From Turritopsis dohrnii (Eukaryota > Cnidaria > Hydrozoa > Anthoathecata > Oceaniidae): a DNA stretch of 64,000 nt. Within the stretch, counting starts at the first letter, position 1. Every line of letters starts with the position of its first letter. The notes below the pieces were generated by a model. The model did not search any database. It worked only from the letters and a program-made list of their open reading frames with translations, and was not told the DNA's origin. The translations under genes and the position numbers were made by a program. The stretch is from the NCBI GenBank assembly GCA_027922465.2, contig BQMF02000027.1, positions 1 to 64,000 on the forward strand, read 5' to 3'. Below are positions 1 through 12,639 of the stretch, in pieces.

Positions 1-189
1 TACAAAAAATTCATTCTGACCGAGAGTTTTAAGGGTAAATACATGCATAAACCGAAAGTGAGTGATAGTGAATTATGAAATATTCTATCTGAACCTTGGA
101 GAATATTACAAAAATATTGTGTTTAAATAACGGGCTTAAGCCAAATTAATAAATTATAATACGTTAAAAAAGCACTAAGAAAAAACCTA

Positions 190-1710
190 TCAACTTCTGT
201 TAATCCATTCTTCATAATTCCTACTAGGCGCATCACAATCTCCAGCAAATTGAACAGATAACGGTCTATCTTTTCGATGTGATTACTGTGCAGTTTTTCG
301 CAAATGTCACAACAAACTTCTTGCAGCCGTTAGGATCATCTTCTTGTTTCCAATTCAATTTCCATTTAAAGTATTCGTTATACATGGTATCATTCTTGTC
401 CAGCATTTTTTAAATAATCTACAAATTCTTTGGGGCTATTGAAATCAAGAGGATTAATATACGAACCAGGTATACCTACTTTAGGATTGGTGTAAGCAGC
501 AGCTCCTAAAACAATGGAATTGTATTTCCCATCAGGCCCTGCTTATAGTATTTCTCAGTCACGTAATCCTTGCAAAATCCATTCTCAGCAGCAAAGTAGA
601 ATTTATACTGACTTAGTAAAATTCATGCAATTGACATTTCTTGGACAGTTTATACGATTTCGAAAGTTGCCAGCGCAACCACCGCCAACTTCCAGTTTCA
701 TTCCATAGTCTTCCATTTTTTGGCTAATCTGTCTCTACCTGTACCACAATGACTTACAAACCAAGCGATCTGTTTCGTCTTGCCTTGTGCATAATTAATA
801 TCTGGTGAAATACCTGTTTTCATCTGTTTTATTTCATGATAGGGAAAAAAGAAATCAGAGTTCAAACGATAAGATATAGTCCAATTGAAATATTTATCCA
901 GTGGTTTTACAGGTGAGGCGTTTCCAGGATTCTCCATGATAAAATACGCCCAGCGTTGTCCTTTTTTACGCAATCGGTCTAATCTGTCTAATTCGCCATT
1001 GTTCGGCATATTTCTTCCATGGAATATAACAACATCCGCATCATTGAACGTGTTCGTGTCGTAAGAGACTTTACATGAATGGACTTTGCATTCACAGTTT
1101 TTAAAAAAATCTGGACTAACAAAACTCCATGGCCTATCGCCAAAGAAAGACGTGTAAAATAGAATAGAATACGTTTTCTCAGGTTCCTTTGTTGTCGTCG
1201 TCGAAGTTGTTGTTGTCGTCGTTGTTGTCGTCGAAGTTGTCGTCGAAGTTGTCGTCGTCGTCGGTGTCGTTGGCGAAGTTGTCGTTGTCTTCGGCAAAGT
1301 TGTCGTTGTCGTCGACGTTGGAATTGACACTATGGTTGTTGCAGGACGTGAAATCTCAGGTTGCACACTATTACTATTTAAAGTTTTTATTGTCGAACTA
1401 ACGTCAACATGAACAACATCATCTTTCTTATCAGTTCTCTCATCATCCGTAAAGTTTATCTTAAAAACACTTTTCTGAACAGCAGTCTTAAAAACTTTTT
1501 TCAGTTTTCCTTTCATGGCATTTTGATTGACAAAAATTTTTTTAGAATAAGTTGGCAGTTCCAATGTTCCATAACTCGTCGAATCATCCATAATGTAAAC
1601 AAAAAACTAACAGAAAAATTACTCCAAAACAACCAAAGAACACGAACAAGTTTCTTGGATTCAGTGGAAGTTTTTCCTTGAGCCAGATAATTTCGCTGAA
1701 TACTGTTCAT
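190..1710 (-). pseudogene. alpha-1,3-fucosyltransferase (GT10) pseudogene
   Basis: Golgi type II fucosyltransferases move fucose from GDP-fucose to N-acetylglucosamine-type acceptors. On the minus strand the pieces run in order: short cytoplasmic part and membrane anchor (ATG near 1710, hydrophobic stretch about 1660-1600), a long Thr-rich stem that would be O-glycosylated (about 1330-1190), a GT10 N-terminal domain, the motifs FIMENPGN, NWTISYRLNSD and PY (about 960-830), and the donor-site region KFYFAAENGFCKDYVTEKYY (about 625-560). The last frame ends at a stop at 190-192. The frame changes near 1597, 628, 514, 413, 305 and 270, mostly beside short homopolymers. The much longer channel gene in the same sequence shows none, so decay is likelier than read error. 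A splice acceptor (tttctag) lies about 25 bases before the ATG. The family call is firm; loss of function is likely. Confidence 0.8.
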
Positions 1711-1759
1711 TATCTTGGCAAAGTATGTTTGTCCTAGAAAGAAAATCGAAATCAAGAAA

Positions 1760-4369
1760 TCGTTGTCATTAAAAGCAACAACACATAATCAATTATCTGA
1801 CGAATTATTGCATTAATGTTTATAAACTCAAATGTGTACAGGTTTACACGATCTATAATTCTGAACAGATTATAGTTACACGGTAACGTATTCTACAAAT
1901 TCGATAAATGCTACACACGAATTGTATTCAATCTTGATGAGCAATTCTGTTGAATTTGAAAATCATTCATATTTTTTTCTTTATAAATTATTAAGTGTTT
2001 TATTCGAATAAACGGCGCAATTAAAAATCATAAAAGCTTACTAAAAACGTAGATAAATGAAAGCGTACATAAAGCCCTTTCTATACTGTAAAATATTTAA
2101 CTTTTTGCAGAATTAACAGACTGTTCCATAACCTTTTATTTAACAAAGTTACCTGTAACTCTTACTTGTCTGTAAAAGCAAACCCCTAACTGCAAGATTG
2201 GGCTAGCCAATAAATATCATGATGGATGGTAACAATTACTGATATAGTAAAAACCGGCCTTTAACATCATCAGAAGATGCAAATCATAACAAACCTTCGG
2301 GGTTTCCACTGCAACGTATGACGTATTCGTATTCAATTACTACAGGACGTATGACGTATTCAATTACTACAGAAAGGAAATTTTTAAAATCCCACAAAAC
2401 ATATCATCTCAAACAAATCCAGGTGTTAACGACATATAAATCTTTTAAAATTTGTTTGGTTTATTGAGTTAATAAAAACATTTGTCTCGTTATTTCAAAT
2501 TATATTACAGGAGTTTTCACTGAATAGTTTGATAAACACACTCAAAGATGAGTTGGTTTTTAATCCGTTAAGGAGTAACATCTTTGTCAACGTTAGCATC
2601 GACATTATACAGATTGTTGAAAACGTGGCATTTGAAGGCGATTCAAAACAATTTGTAGACACTTCTTCCGATTGTATGCGGCGTTTCTAAGCAACTACAT
2701 TACCTTTCAGATTACTCAACTGGAGAATTTTAATATATAATATAATCAATGACTCATTTAAAATTATGGAATTAAATTTGCTTGACATTGGGGAGCTTAA
2801 AAGTAAATAAATGAATCAGCAATACATGAGTATATCAACACAGACACCCACCACTCTGCTGCTGCTAACTCAATTAATATGAGCTGTAATCGGTCCAAAA
2901 TTACCTTTTTCTTCCATGTGGTTAAGGAACATTACCAGCATAATGCAACTGGGGAAATAAGGAACATTGAACATTTCGTAAAAAAGTAAAAAGTAAAAAC
3001 TGGGATAAACTACACGCTTTTGTCTTTATAAGAATAGCTTCTATAACAATACCAGGGTGAAAATGGCCTAATTTGTAAGAAAATCTTAAGAATATCACCA
3101 GGGTGAGTTTCATAAGAACAACAGAACAGGGTGAAAAACACATATATATATACAGTAAAAGTACAAAAAACAATATAAAATCATCAGACAACATCAAACA
3201 TCAAGTTGTTCTTCAAAAGTTTGCATACAACATATTTGTTGTATAATGGTGCACATGTGACATTATCACGGAATCTTATTCTGAAATATAAGAAAACATT
3301 AAGAATACCTTACCCTTATTTTTTGATAAACCATAAGAATACTAAACCTTCAATAAAATTTCACTATGCTTATAAAAAGATAAGTGTGTATCTGCTATTA
3401 GGTCGACAAGGATAGAACTAAAGTTTTCAATTTAAACTTGTCCACATAAACACATTAATATGAAATATCAAGTATCACTACAAACATTGTAATAATAAGC
3501 AGTTATCCAGAAGACCAGTTCATTTATTGAAACCCGTTCAAAGGAGGACGCCACCTGTCAATTATTAAAGCATTAAACAAAACTAATTTCATTGCTGAAC
3601 ATTAAATGATGCACATACCTGCATACGATCCAACACATGGACAAAATTATGTGTGCAACACATTTGGATATGCTTCAGATAAAAAGGCATCAACTTATAC
3701 TTTTTAAAAGCATTGGATATAATAAAACAGGTTTAATAAAACAGAGACTATAATTGTTTTTCTGAATTGTGGTAAAAAGATAAACACAATTAAATCTACA
3801 ATATACATATTTTAAGTAACATTTTTTAGCGAGTGTGTGTCACACTTATTTTAGAGTGATAAATTTTGTTGAATTTCATGGTCAAAATCTTCTTATCGTA
3901 GTCATATTTTTTGTTAGGCCATGCACTTTTTTACGATTTTTACGTAGTTTTCTATAAATTATCTCTATATATAAGTAATTTAATCATTTGTTCACCTTGT
4001 TTGTTTGGTATTTTATTTTGATTTTTGCCAGCCGCTCATTTCTTATTGCCCTACAAAGAAGCTAAAACCATACAAAAAAATGAAAACTATTTAAAAATTA
4101 AGGAAAACAAAAAATAAAAAATAAAAATATCTGTTACAGTAAAGCTTTCTGGTATATACAGTAAAGCTTTCTTTAATGAAAATTCATACACATGCTATAG
4201 CTCCTTCTTCATTAAGACTGATTATTCACAAAGTGGTTTTTGAATGACCAGTATTTAGTCAACATAAATGAGTGAAGGAAGCATGCAACCAGCCATATAT
4301 ACACGTACACAAATCAGTAGATCTAAAAAATTTATAATCAAGTAGTGTATAATAATATCAATGATCATT
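1760..4369. other. no gene seen
   Basis: AT-rich DNA with only short chance frames. A local duplication of about 28 bases (around cgtatgacgtattc) lies at 2310-2375, and a short duplication around acagtaaagctttct at 4135-4170. No domain, RNA gene or splice pattern is recognisable. Confidence 0.5.
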
Positions 4370-4531
4370 TTGTTATCATCTATATAATTTTTCCATGATT
4401 TTTCCTTTAAAACCTAGTTTCTTCCAGACATTTAAAAAAGTTCTATGACTTTCCCTGACTTTCCCTGACTTTTGCCAAAAACGCAATTTTCCCCGACTCG
4501 ACTTTCCTCCTCCATGACTGTACGAACCCTG
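4370..4531 (-). mobile_element. DNA-transposon end fragment
   Basis: Read on the minus strand this begins cagggttcgtacagtcatgg and continues with repeats of gtcagggaaa. That is the look of the terminus of short DNA transposons common in animal genomes. No matching inverted end was found, so it is probably a fragment. Confidence 0.4.
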
Positions 4532-7500
4532 TGTGTTTGTGCTTTTGCACTTTTGTCTGATGCAGAGAACTTCACACTGATTCTGAACCAGGATCTTAAA
4601 ATCAACAGGTTAGGGTTTAGAGTTAGGTTTAGATATCAATAATGATTTAGTGTGTGTAGTAAATTCTGCATCGAAAGCATGAATAATATTAGGGGATTAC
4701 GAAAGTGCACAAAAAACCATTTTAACTTACTACCATTTCGAAATATTTGGTGATAACTTTTACAGTTTCTGTATACTTATCCTTGTTCAGGATATATCCA
4801 TAAACAGTCATTACTTCCTAAAACACAAACACACTTTATCACTTTGATTCCCTATAAAATTGTATATAATGATAGGGAATCAAGGAAATGATAAAAGTTC
4901 TCCTCCACAATATTTTATTAATCGACAGTACAGATCATAGAAAGCAGCATTTGATAAAGTTCTACAGGGACTTTTTTCCAACTCCTTCTGGCTCTCTCTC
5001 CTTGCATCCGTGTTGTCAAGGTGCCATGATGAAACAAGATTTCTGTTCGCACGCGCTAGCCAGACGGATCTCAAAACTCCTCCAGAACATAGAAACTCTG
5101 TAAGTCGTCGGTTACCGGTATCATGAAAAGCGTTGCCAGTAAAGCCGCATTCACATTAAGTAGATTCCACTTAAACTGTTAAGTGATTTTTCTTACCTGT
5201 GGAGCCTTAAATTACGGACCTTACGGCACACTTAAAATAAAATGCTCCGTAAGAGAGTGTTCACATGTAAGTAAAAAGAGTGGTGTCTTTTGTAGTTTCT
5301 TTTTCAAGATGGCTGCTATAAACAAAAGACGTTGCGGAGACAAAATAAAAGAACCTGGGTTAAAAAATTAAATCAATGTCGAAGTGACCTTGGGGCATAC
5401 AAAACAATATTTTTGATGGCGAAAAAACATGATAGGCTTTCTTTTTTTGAGTAAGAAAAAAATGTTTAAACTAATTTAGTTTAAACATATTCCCATGCAT
5501 TTGATTTTTACATCCTTCCTATGAAATTCTTTGTGTCTTTTGTCACAGAGAACAGGATAATTTTGGACAAAAAGCGCCAACTCCTCTTCATTGACCGCCA
5601 TTTTTGAATTTGAACTGAAATAAATAACTTCCACACAAAAGTATCATTAGAAAATGGAACGTTTTCAAAAATTTCGAACAAATTTTGTCGATTCGAACGC
5701 TATGACGTAATTATATATTTCCCCGTAGGGCGAAATATATGTTAAAATCGGCATTTCCTTCTCCTTCTCCTCTTCTCTTCGTTCACTTTTATAGCCGCAG
5801 TTCAGTATTGAACTCTCGTCTAGCTAAGGTAGATAAGATTAGAGGCTAGTCTTCAGTACCGCAGTACGCCATCTTTTCAGTCAGTGTCAGTGCAGATGGA
5901 ATTTTGAAGATGTTTTCTGCTGCTAGCTTTAATGATTCAATAGATTAAACGTTAAATGATGGAAATAAATCGTTTTATTTCTTAAAAGTTGTAAAAACCT
6001 TTGAATGAACGTGTAAAAAACAACAACAAAAAAAAGAAACATTGATATGTTTTGTTTTTGTGTTGATAGCAATCAATAACAATACTGTGTTTATGATGAT
6101 ATTGGTGATATTGTGATTCCAGTGCAAAGGTGAAAATTCATTCTCAATAACTAGGCTGAAGATTTATTTAGTATCATCATGATGTAATGTAGCCCAACTG
6201 AACTGAAAGCACGATGATGTACAGCCTAATAAAGAAGGAAACCCTTTTCACGTGGAGATCAACCACCAGTTTAACCAGTTACGTTAATTACAGCGAGTAA
6301 ATATGTGATGTCATGTATAAAATATAAAGTTCAGAAAACCATTTACGTATACACAGAGGATTGAGACACATAATAACTTGAAAGAATCTGGTGGAGTGCA
6401 CTTGGGGGTAGTTGTTTAATCCAACAACAAAAACATAGTTTACTATGAATGAAGTCTACGGTCATGTGTACTGTTTTGATGCTGTATATTATATTTTATT
6501 TTTCAAAATGTCATATATAATACTGACAATTTTTACGAACAACAAACGTAAATCAAAACACAATCCAACATGACAGACAGTCTGTAAATTGAATCAAGTC
6601 AGAACACAAACTTCTGTGTAGTGGTTTGGTTATGGATGTGTATTTTCACTACGAAAATCTGTTGTATTTTTCCATTTTAGATTTACGAAAGTCATTTTAT
6701 CACATAAACAATGAGTGTGAACACATTGTTTTGAACAGAGATGTTTATTCTGATACTTGAATTTGGTTTTATAAATTGTCATTTTAAGCCCATCTCTTTT
6801 TTGAAAATAACTCTTCGGTCCTAATTTGAAATGCTACGTAACAGAATATCGAGAAGTTTCATTATTGAGAATTTTATTTACATTTTATTTACAATTCCAC
6901 TGTAGCTATTAAAATTAGGTTTAACATTTTTTTTCTTTTGTACAGTAAAACCACCTGTATACAAATTTGATTGTATTATGTTGTAAGATTTTATCTGAGT
7001 TACAAAAAAAAGTGTTCTGTTTTACATTGTTTACGGTATAAAGGATGCAACAATAAAGATCATACATTTGTTATGATGAAATTCTCTGACACATTGAAAA
7101 GAAGATGCAGTTGTGTAATGGGAAATATTAGTCGCATTTAGGTCATATAACTTTAGCTAAGTGCCCATAGTAACCTCTTACTTGTAACTCCTCAGCAAAA
7201 ATTATATAACAAACCTTATCATTTAACCATGAACATCTTCATTTCATTATAATTAGTAAGGACCACATTTTTATCTGTGCATCAGGTAGATGGTAGTTAT
7301 ACTGTAATTGTTTCATCAAACATTTTTCTCATGGTTATCAATGTACACACAATAATTGGCAAACATTTCGCAACTTTGGGGAAATATATAGTCGCATTTT
7401 TGCGAATCTTGTTTTCTTCTTCTTTTCCTTACGTATTCTTAAGTACATTTTCAAAAGATGAAAAAGTTTTGATCTTTTGAAAACCATACTTAACGTCTTA

Positions 7501-8279
7501 GTAGGCCTAAAGTAGACTTTACGGCTTAAGTAAGTATGTGTGCTCACATTAAAGTAAATTTTACTTAACGTAAGAAGCTTACGGATCCTTAAAGGAGAAC
7601 GGAGGTCAAAAATTTTTTTATTTGAAATTGTTGCCTTTTATTATCACAAAGTCACTGGTAAAGTTTTTTTCTTCCAAATAATTATATTTTGCCCAAAAAT
7701 AAGCTTGGAAGGGACGCCATTGCTCAGATTTTTTTACTCGTTGCCGTATGATTATCACTTATCGTGACGTAACCAGGCTTATCATTATTGCTCGTATTAG
7801 TATAGATTATTGAGTCACTGCGCTGGGAGTAACTTTTGACATCCGATTTAATCGATATTTGTTACGTTTTCTTTTTATTCTTTTTTCAATTTTGTGGTAA
7901 TTACATGGTGATTCAAAGAACTTAGGTAAGTGATGCTTCTTATAGGTTTTTTCTTACTTTCTGAGTGTTTTTCTGCTGAAAGTGTTGTGCACAACGATTC
8001 CGTGTATCCTCACATTGCATATTGATTGGTATAAAGAAATTAAAAGACATTTGAAAAAATCACTTGAGAGGCTTAACTCTTAATTAACTCTACTTAAATT
8101 TCAGCAAGATGAAATTAATAAAATAAGTTTTGTAGCTAAGTTCACACAAGTTTATTTTTTTTCTTTCTCCTTTGGTAAATAAATTTTCTTTTTATGATTA
8201 GTATGATTGTAGTTATGAATAATTAATGAGAAAAAAGTAAAAAGGTCGCTCTCCATCGTGTCTTTGCATTCTTATAGAC

Positions 8280-8478
8280 ATGCCGACCTGCATTGCGTAT
8301 GGGTGTGCAAATGCATCAGGATAAAAAAGGCCTTTACATTGAATCAAAGCCAAATAGCGAAGAAGAAAAAAGACGTGCAGCTAGATGGCTTCATAACATC
8401 GGCACTGGTTGCACTGTAGACTCGTTCACATTTACTGGCGACAAACGAGTTTGTGAAGACCACTTCCATCCAGAATAA
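8280..8478 (+). pseudogene. THAP zinc-finger domain remnant
   Basis: THAP domains are C2CH zinc-dependent DNA-binding modules found in transposases and host factors. The ATG at 8280 follows a splice-acceptor-like ttatag and starts MPTCIAYGCANAS with a C-x4-C pair. After a frameshift at an A-run near 8322 the domain continues with an ARWLHNIG helix region and the closing pair in VCEDHFHPE (C-x2-H). A stop follows directly, so nothing of a transposase remains joined to it. It lies inside the TTAA element and points toward the minus-strand ballast-domain gene. Confidence 0.65.
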
Positions 8479-8759
8479 TGACTCCACGCAGAATATTGTT
8501 TATGAGCCACAAATCGAAATTGCCTAGAAAAGCAAAAATGAGCATAATCTGTTACAATGAAGGAGAACACTTTTTGCTACAAAACTCCTTCATGAATAAT
8601 TAATTAGTTGCAACTCTTTATTTAGAAAAAAAACCTTGTTGTAAATATAAACGACCACGTGCATGTGAACTACGAAAAAAATATTCAATATAATTTAATA
8701 AAATCAAAATAAGATAGGAAGGTAAACAACGCACTTGTTACTTATTTCCTTGACAAGCT

Positions 8760-9758
8760 TGATTTTTTTTTTGGTATCTCCGATACTAAATGAATGCTGT
8801 GCTCAAAACAATTTTATTTAAACAAACAAACTCCTCGTGTTCACTTATGCACTTAACTTTCTCCAACTTCGAAGCCAGCAATTCACTATATTCTTTACAG
8901 CACTTCGATTCAACCAAAGACGGCATTATGCCACAGTTTCCATATGTGCACCAATGTAAATTTTCCAGTCGGCTGGTGTCCATTTCATCCTCCTCACTAT
9001 TTTCTTCGCTGAATCATCAGAGTCAACTGCTTCAATACCAAGTTTTATTAGTTCTTCCTTGGAATATTCTGGCTCACAAGTGTATCCGTCACATACATTC
9101 CAACTCTCCCGATATGAGCGGGAGACTCCCGATCTCAAGATGCCAATCCCGATCTCCCGATGAGCCACATGATCTCCCGATATCAGGATATAAATAGGGC
9201 ACAATATTTCAAAGTGTGCAAATTTTAATGGCAAGCTCGCAGTTCACCATATCACTCCACTATAGTGCTGTAAACAAAGCGACAAGGAAGCACCTGCTAC
9301 AAATTGCTTGCTGTTTAGTCGGTGCCGGCATTATAGTAAAAGATAGCGTATGTAAACCAACCTCGTTTTTAGGGTTCCTTTAATGTTTTCTGACACAAAA
9401 TGATAACAAAATAAAATAAAAAAGCATCCGAAAGCAAAATTGAAAGGAAAATTTTGAAGAATTCTAAAAGTTCAATGAAATGGTTAACGGCGGCAGTCTA
9501 GTGGTGCTCATCGCTGACTAGTTTAAATCTCAAAATTATTCTTCAAAATGGCGTTTTCCGGTGTTTTAGACAAAGATATAATCCAAAATTCCCACCTCCA
9601 CCCCAACCATGGTTGGCTCTCGGGTAGTCACTAAACTTAGCAAAACTCCCGATATCAGATTCTCTAGGGTTGGAATGTCTGCCGTCATTACCACTGAAAT
9701 CTAAGTCTTCGTCGCTAATATTTGAAAGATCTTCAGCTTCCTCTTCAGAGCTGCTCAT
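8760..9758 (-). pseudogene. P2X7 ballast-domain-like gene, interrupted
   Basis: The ballast domain is the cysteine-rich, zinc-binding cytoplasmic domain of vertebrate P2X7; many invertebrates carry it as stand-alone, often multicopy proteins. Order on minus: an acidic start MSSSEEEAEDLSNISDEDLD (from 9758); the joint GNDG/YTCEPEYSKEEL, whose halves meet in frame if the 9091-9681 insertion is removed; an acidic linker; then WCTYGNCGIMP (about 8953), ESKCCKEY, CISEHEEF and CLNKIVL. This matches the family's W-C-x-C-G-x-C, CC, CI-x2-H-x2-F and CLN pattern, except that Tyr stands where the second Cys is expected. A frameshift lies near 8990-9000 and the frame stops after VLSTAFI, so the C-terminal third is lost. 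Confidence 0.6.
9091..9681. mobile_element. short inverted-repeat element inside the ballast-like exon
   Basis: The ends carry ACATTCCAAC and GTTGGAATGT, and the element is flanked by ccgtc at 9086-9090 and 9682-9686. Removing it joins two coding pieces in frame, which sets the boundaries well. The inside near both ends is built from repeats of ctcccgat. Confidence 0.6.
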
Positions 9759-10023
9759 TGTAAACGTTTACTCATACTGAGCTTAAATAAATTCATCTAA
9801 GCCTGGTGACGTCATTTCATAAATGCAAATGGTGGCGACCGAAAGAAAGAAATTAGTTCTTTTTACGTATTTTTCATACATTTTGGGAAGTTTTAATGTT
9901 ATTTCATGATTTCTTTTGTGTCTTAGCAAAGATTTCTGAAAAAAAAATTTTTGACCTCCGTTCTCCTTTAATGGATTTTGGTCCGTAAGAGTAAAATTTA
10001 CTTAAATGTGAATGCGGCTTAAA

Positions 10024-11805
10024 GCTTGGTTTCCACTCGAGCAAAAATGAGACAGAAATAGCCTGGTCCTAATATTTTTACGTTTCCACATATTCTTCTT
10101 CAAATCACATGCTGCATCAACTGTAACTATTATGAACTTTAAAGCATGAGTGTGAAGTACGACAGATTTGCTTCCGTTGTCTTCACGACGAATCATAATA
10201 ATGGCACACACAATAAGACGACAAAAAAGATCTGTATTTGAAATTGCGGAAGGGAAAATAAGTCTTATGATAATCAAGGCAATAAAGATGGTAATTGCCC
10301 CCGTAGCGAGGGGCTGATATGTCGATTTTTGAATACACACGAAAATTTTTCATTTTTCATGTATTATTTTTCTCAGAAAACAAATGTCACCATACAGAAT
10401 TTCACTGGTGTGAAGTACACCACTCTAAATACGCTCTAGTTGTTCTAGTTGGTTTTTCGTTATTACTAAAAACATTTTTGGTCGTGTTTTTGAAAAAAAA
10501 AACAGAAATAAGTTGGACTTTTCATCAAATTAAAAAAGAAAGTAACGAATATAAAAGAAAAAAATATAACGATATAAAGATTTTACCCATGTTGTCTTCT
10601 CTTGATTGCATTTGATTCTCTATAAACACAATAAGTATGTTTATCTTTTAGTGGCAAAAAGAGTAGGTGCGATATGAGCTAGTTACCGCATCATCGTTTT
10701 CGCGCAAAGAATGTCTCTACAGTCTCTAATTTCTCTCTAATCTAGCAGATGATTACACGGAGATTCAGTTCAATCGGTCCGCAACTTGAAAAGAATTAAA
10801 TGACAAAGCGAATTGATGATAACACAGAAATCATTCAAGATGTTACACAAGCATAATTCGATCAAAAAAGATGATAGTGTGACAATCATTACAATAACAA
10901 AACTTTTAAACTTGTGACGTTGTAAGTCCTTGTGGATGAAAGATGATTATTATAAATAATTCATTTTATTAATTTTATTAATTCTATTAATGTTATTGCA
11001 TATCTAGTTCCCAACTATCCATCCAAAGCTACATCCAAAGAGTTCTGCTGAAGACGGCAGGATGGTCGGCAAAATCGTCGAAATGTCACTGTGACGGAGA
11101 GAATTTTTATTGAAATTGTGTACATATTTATATAGAAATGCACTCCTTCGCAGAAATTTTTTAACAAATGTGCCGGCTGGATGCAATCAGATAGTTATGT
11201 AAAATTCTGTTTTGATATGCTTTGATTAGTTAAAGGCGATAAGATTTGTTAAGATTGTGCGAAAAGTAGGCGTTAATGATATAACGCCGTTCACACGAAA
11301 ACACGGTTTCCAATGATACAAAATTGTTGCGTTGCACATCTGTTGAGCAACTGTTGTGTAGTTCACCATCGTTGCCATGTTCACTATTGTTGCTATGTAT
11401 TAGGGAGATTCGTAAACTCGACGAGCTTGTTACACGAAAAAAATCAATTACTTGTGAGAATTTTTTTAAAACTGTACTACTAAAACGGTACTTCAGAGAT
11501 TTAGAGCCTTTTGTTGTATCAAAAAAGAAACGTCATTATTTTGCACGCTTGTTTCAAATGTTGATGTGAAGTTTCTAATGACTTTGTAGGGAAAAATTCA
11601 CGAACAACTCTACTAAGTTGTATATAATTCCCTACAAATCTATAGAAAAATAGTTTCGTGTAAACGAAACATGATTTTTCCGAATCTCGCTAATGCTGTA
11701 GCCAAAAAAAAGCCGAATGGAATATTTGTTGGAAACACACAGCTTCTTAGCATGCCACATGACAAACATCTTGTATCCAACAAGAAAGTCCGGGAAATTT
11801 TAGTC
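10024..11805. other. no gene seen
   Basis: Short frames only. A hairpin-rich stretch around 11050-11090 (gaagacggc ... gtcgaaa) looks like a miniature-transposon core but has no clear ends. I see no exon series. Confidence 0.45.
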
Positions 11806-11965
11806 ATTTTACCCAGACAAATTTGTTGCCCTTCCCTAACTGACCCACAATTCCGGTCAAATTTGGACTTAAATTTGAGAGTTCATGAATCTGCATAACA
11901 ATTTGCTCAAAGCATAATTCGAAGGTGCTGATTTCGAATTTTACAACCATTTTGTCAGACTTGAA
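11806..11965 (+). repeat. dispersed ~120-bp repeat, one diverged copy
   Basis: It shares the run acaaatttg..., ggtcaaatttggac, gagagttcatgaat and gaaggtgctgatttcgaa with tandem copies at 13425-13640 and, inverted, at 51165-51435. Confidence 0.5.
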
Positions 11966-12639
11966 AATATAATTTCTATCCCGTTTTATGTATGCAAAGC
12001 TTAAACGTATAATTTTGTATATATTCAAAATAAATATAACATACATATGATTTGTGACCTTACCCAAACAGCACACACTACGTCAATTTTCACGTCAAAA
12101 AACATTTCTCCACAATATTGATGATTTGAAAGTAATGCTTTTTTTTTTAATCATCAAATTGGGATCCATACAGTAATATATATGGTTCTTCTCCCTATAA
12201 CATAAATTTTCAAATAAAAATATTAAAAATACTTTTTATTAAGTAACTTAAACGATAAAATTGTACAAGAGGAGAAAAAAGGAAGGAAAAGCGAGCCAGT
12301 GCACTAACGAGACTATGGAGAAAAAGTCGAACGGATTGAAGAGAAATTGTAATTGAAATTGAGAGAAAACTGAAAATGAAAGTGTAAAACGATAAACAGA
12401 CAAAAAGGAATAAATACAATAAATACAATCCAATATATACATGAAATATAGAAAAGAGAGAAGGACTACGAGGACAGGACTCTAGCCAGAGTTCTGTCTT
12501 TGTAGTACTTCCTCGCCTCTTTGCAAAAACTTTTATTATCACTAATAATCCTAATATTTTTTGATAAATCATCCCAGCGGGCACACGACGTCTTTGAGAC
12601 GTCTCATTTTAATCGTAAAATAGTCGTTTGGTTTTGAGA

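Larger units (their letters stand above)
7589..9971. mobile_element. TTAA-flanked DNA transposon, Kolobok-like
   Basis: Both ends carry TTAA followed by the inverted repeat AGGAGAACGGAGGTCAAAAA, from 7593 on the left and up to 9967 on the right. TTAA duplications are known for piggyBac and Kolobok elements, and THAP-type zinc fingers occur in Kolobok and P-type elements, so the THAP remnant at 8280 favours Kolobok. Inside are two converging remnants: a THAP domain on plus and a P2X7-ballast-like gene on minus. No transposase catalytic core is recognisable, so the copy looks non-autonomous or eroded. Confidence 0.7.
5143..10023. mobile_element. putative DNA transposon with GCCGCATTCACAT ends
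   Basis: The left end reads aaagccgcattcacatt. The right end, reversed, reads ttaagccgcattcacattt. Both are followed by similar sequence rich in ttaagta and cttacggacc. A TTAA-flanked element (7589-9971) sits near the right end, so it would have landed in this older element. The interior 5270-7490 has no recognisable gene; a small perfect hairpin (atatatttc/gaaatatat) lies at about 5713-5740. The boundaries are tentative. Confidence 0.4.

Noticed and set aside
1189..1401. Ser/Leu-rich plus-strand protein
   Set aside because: It is the reverse reading of the Thr-rich stem repeat.
698..1591. A complete 297-residue fucosyltransferase
   Set aside because: The frame lacks the membrane anchor and the donor-binding end, which continue in other frames on both sides.
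12210..12584. Hydrophobic minus-strand protein
   Set aside because: Low-complexity Leu/Phe/Ser from an A-rich, G-rich tract; no start context, splice sites or domain.
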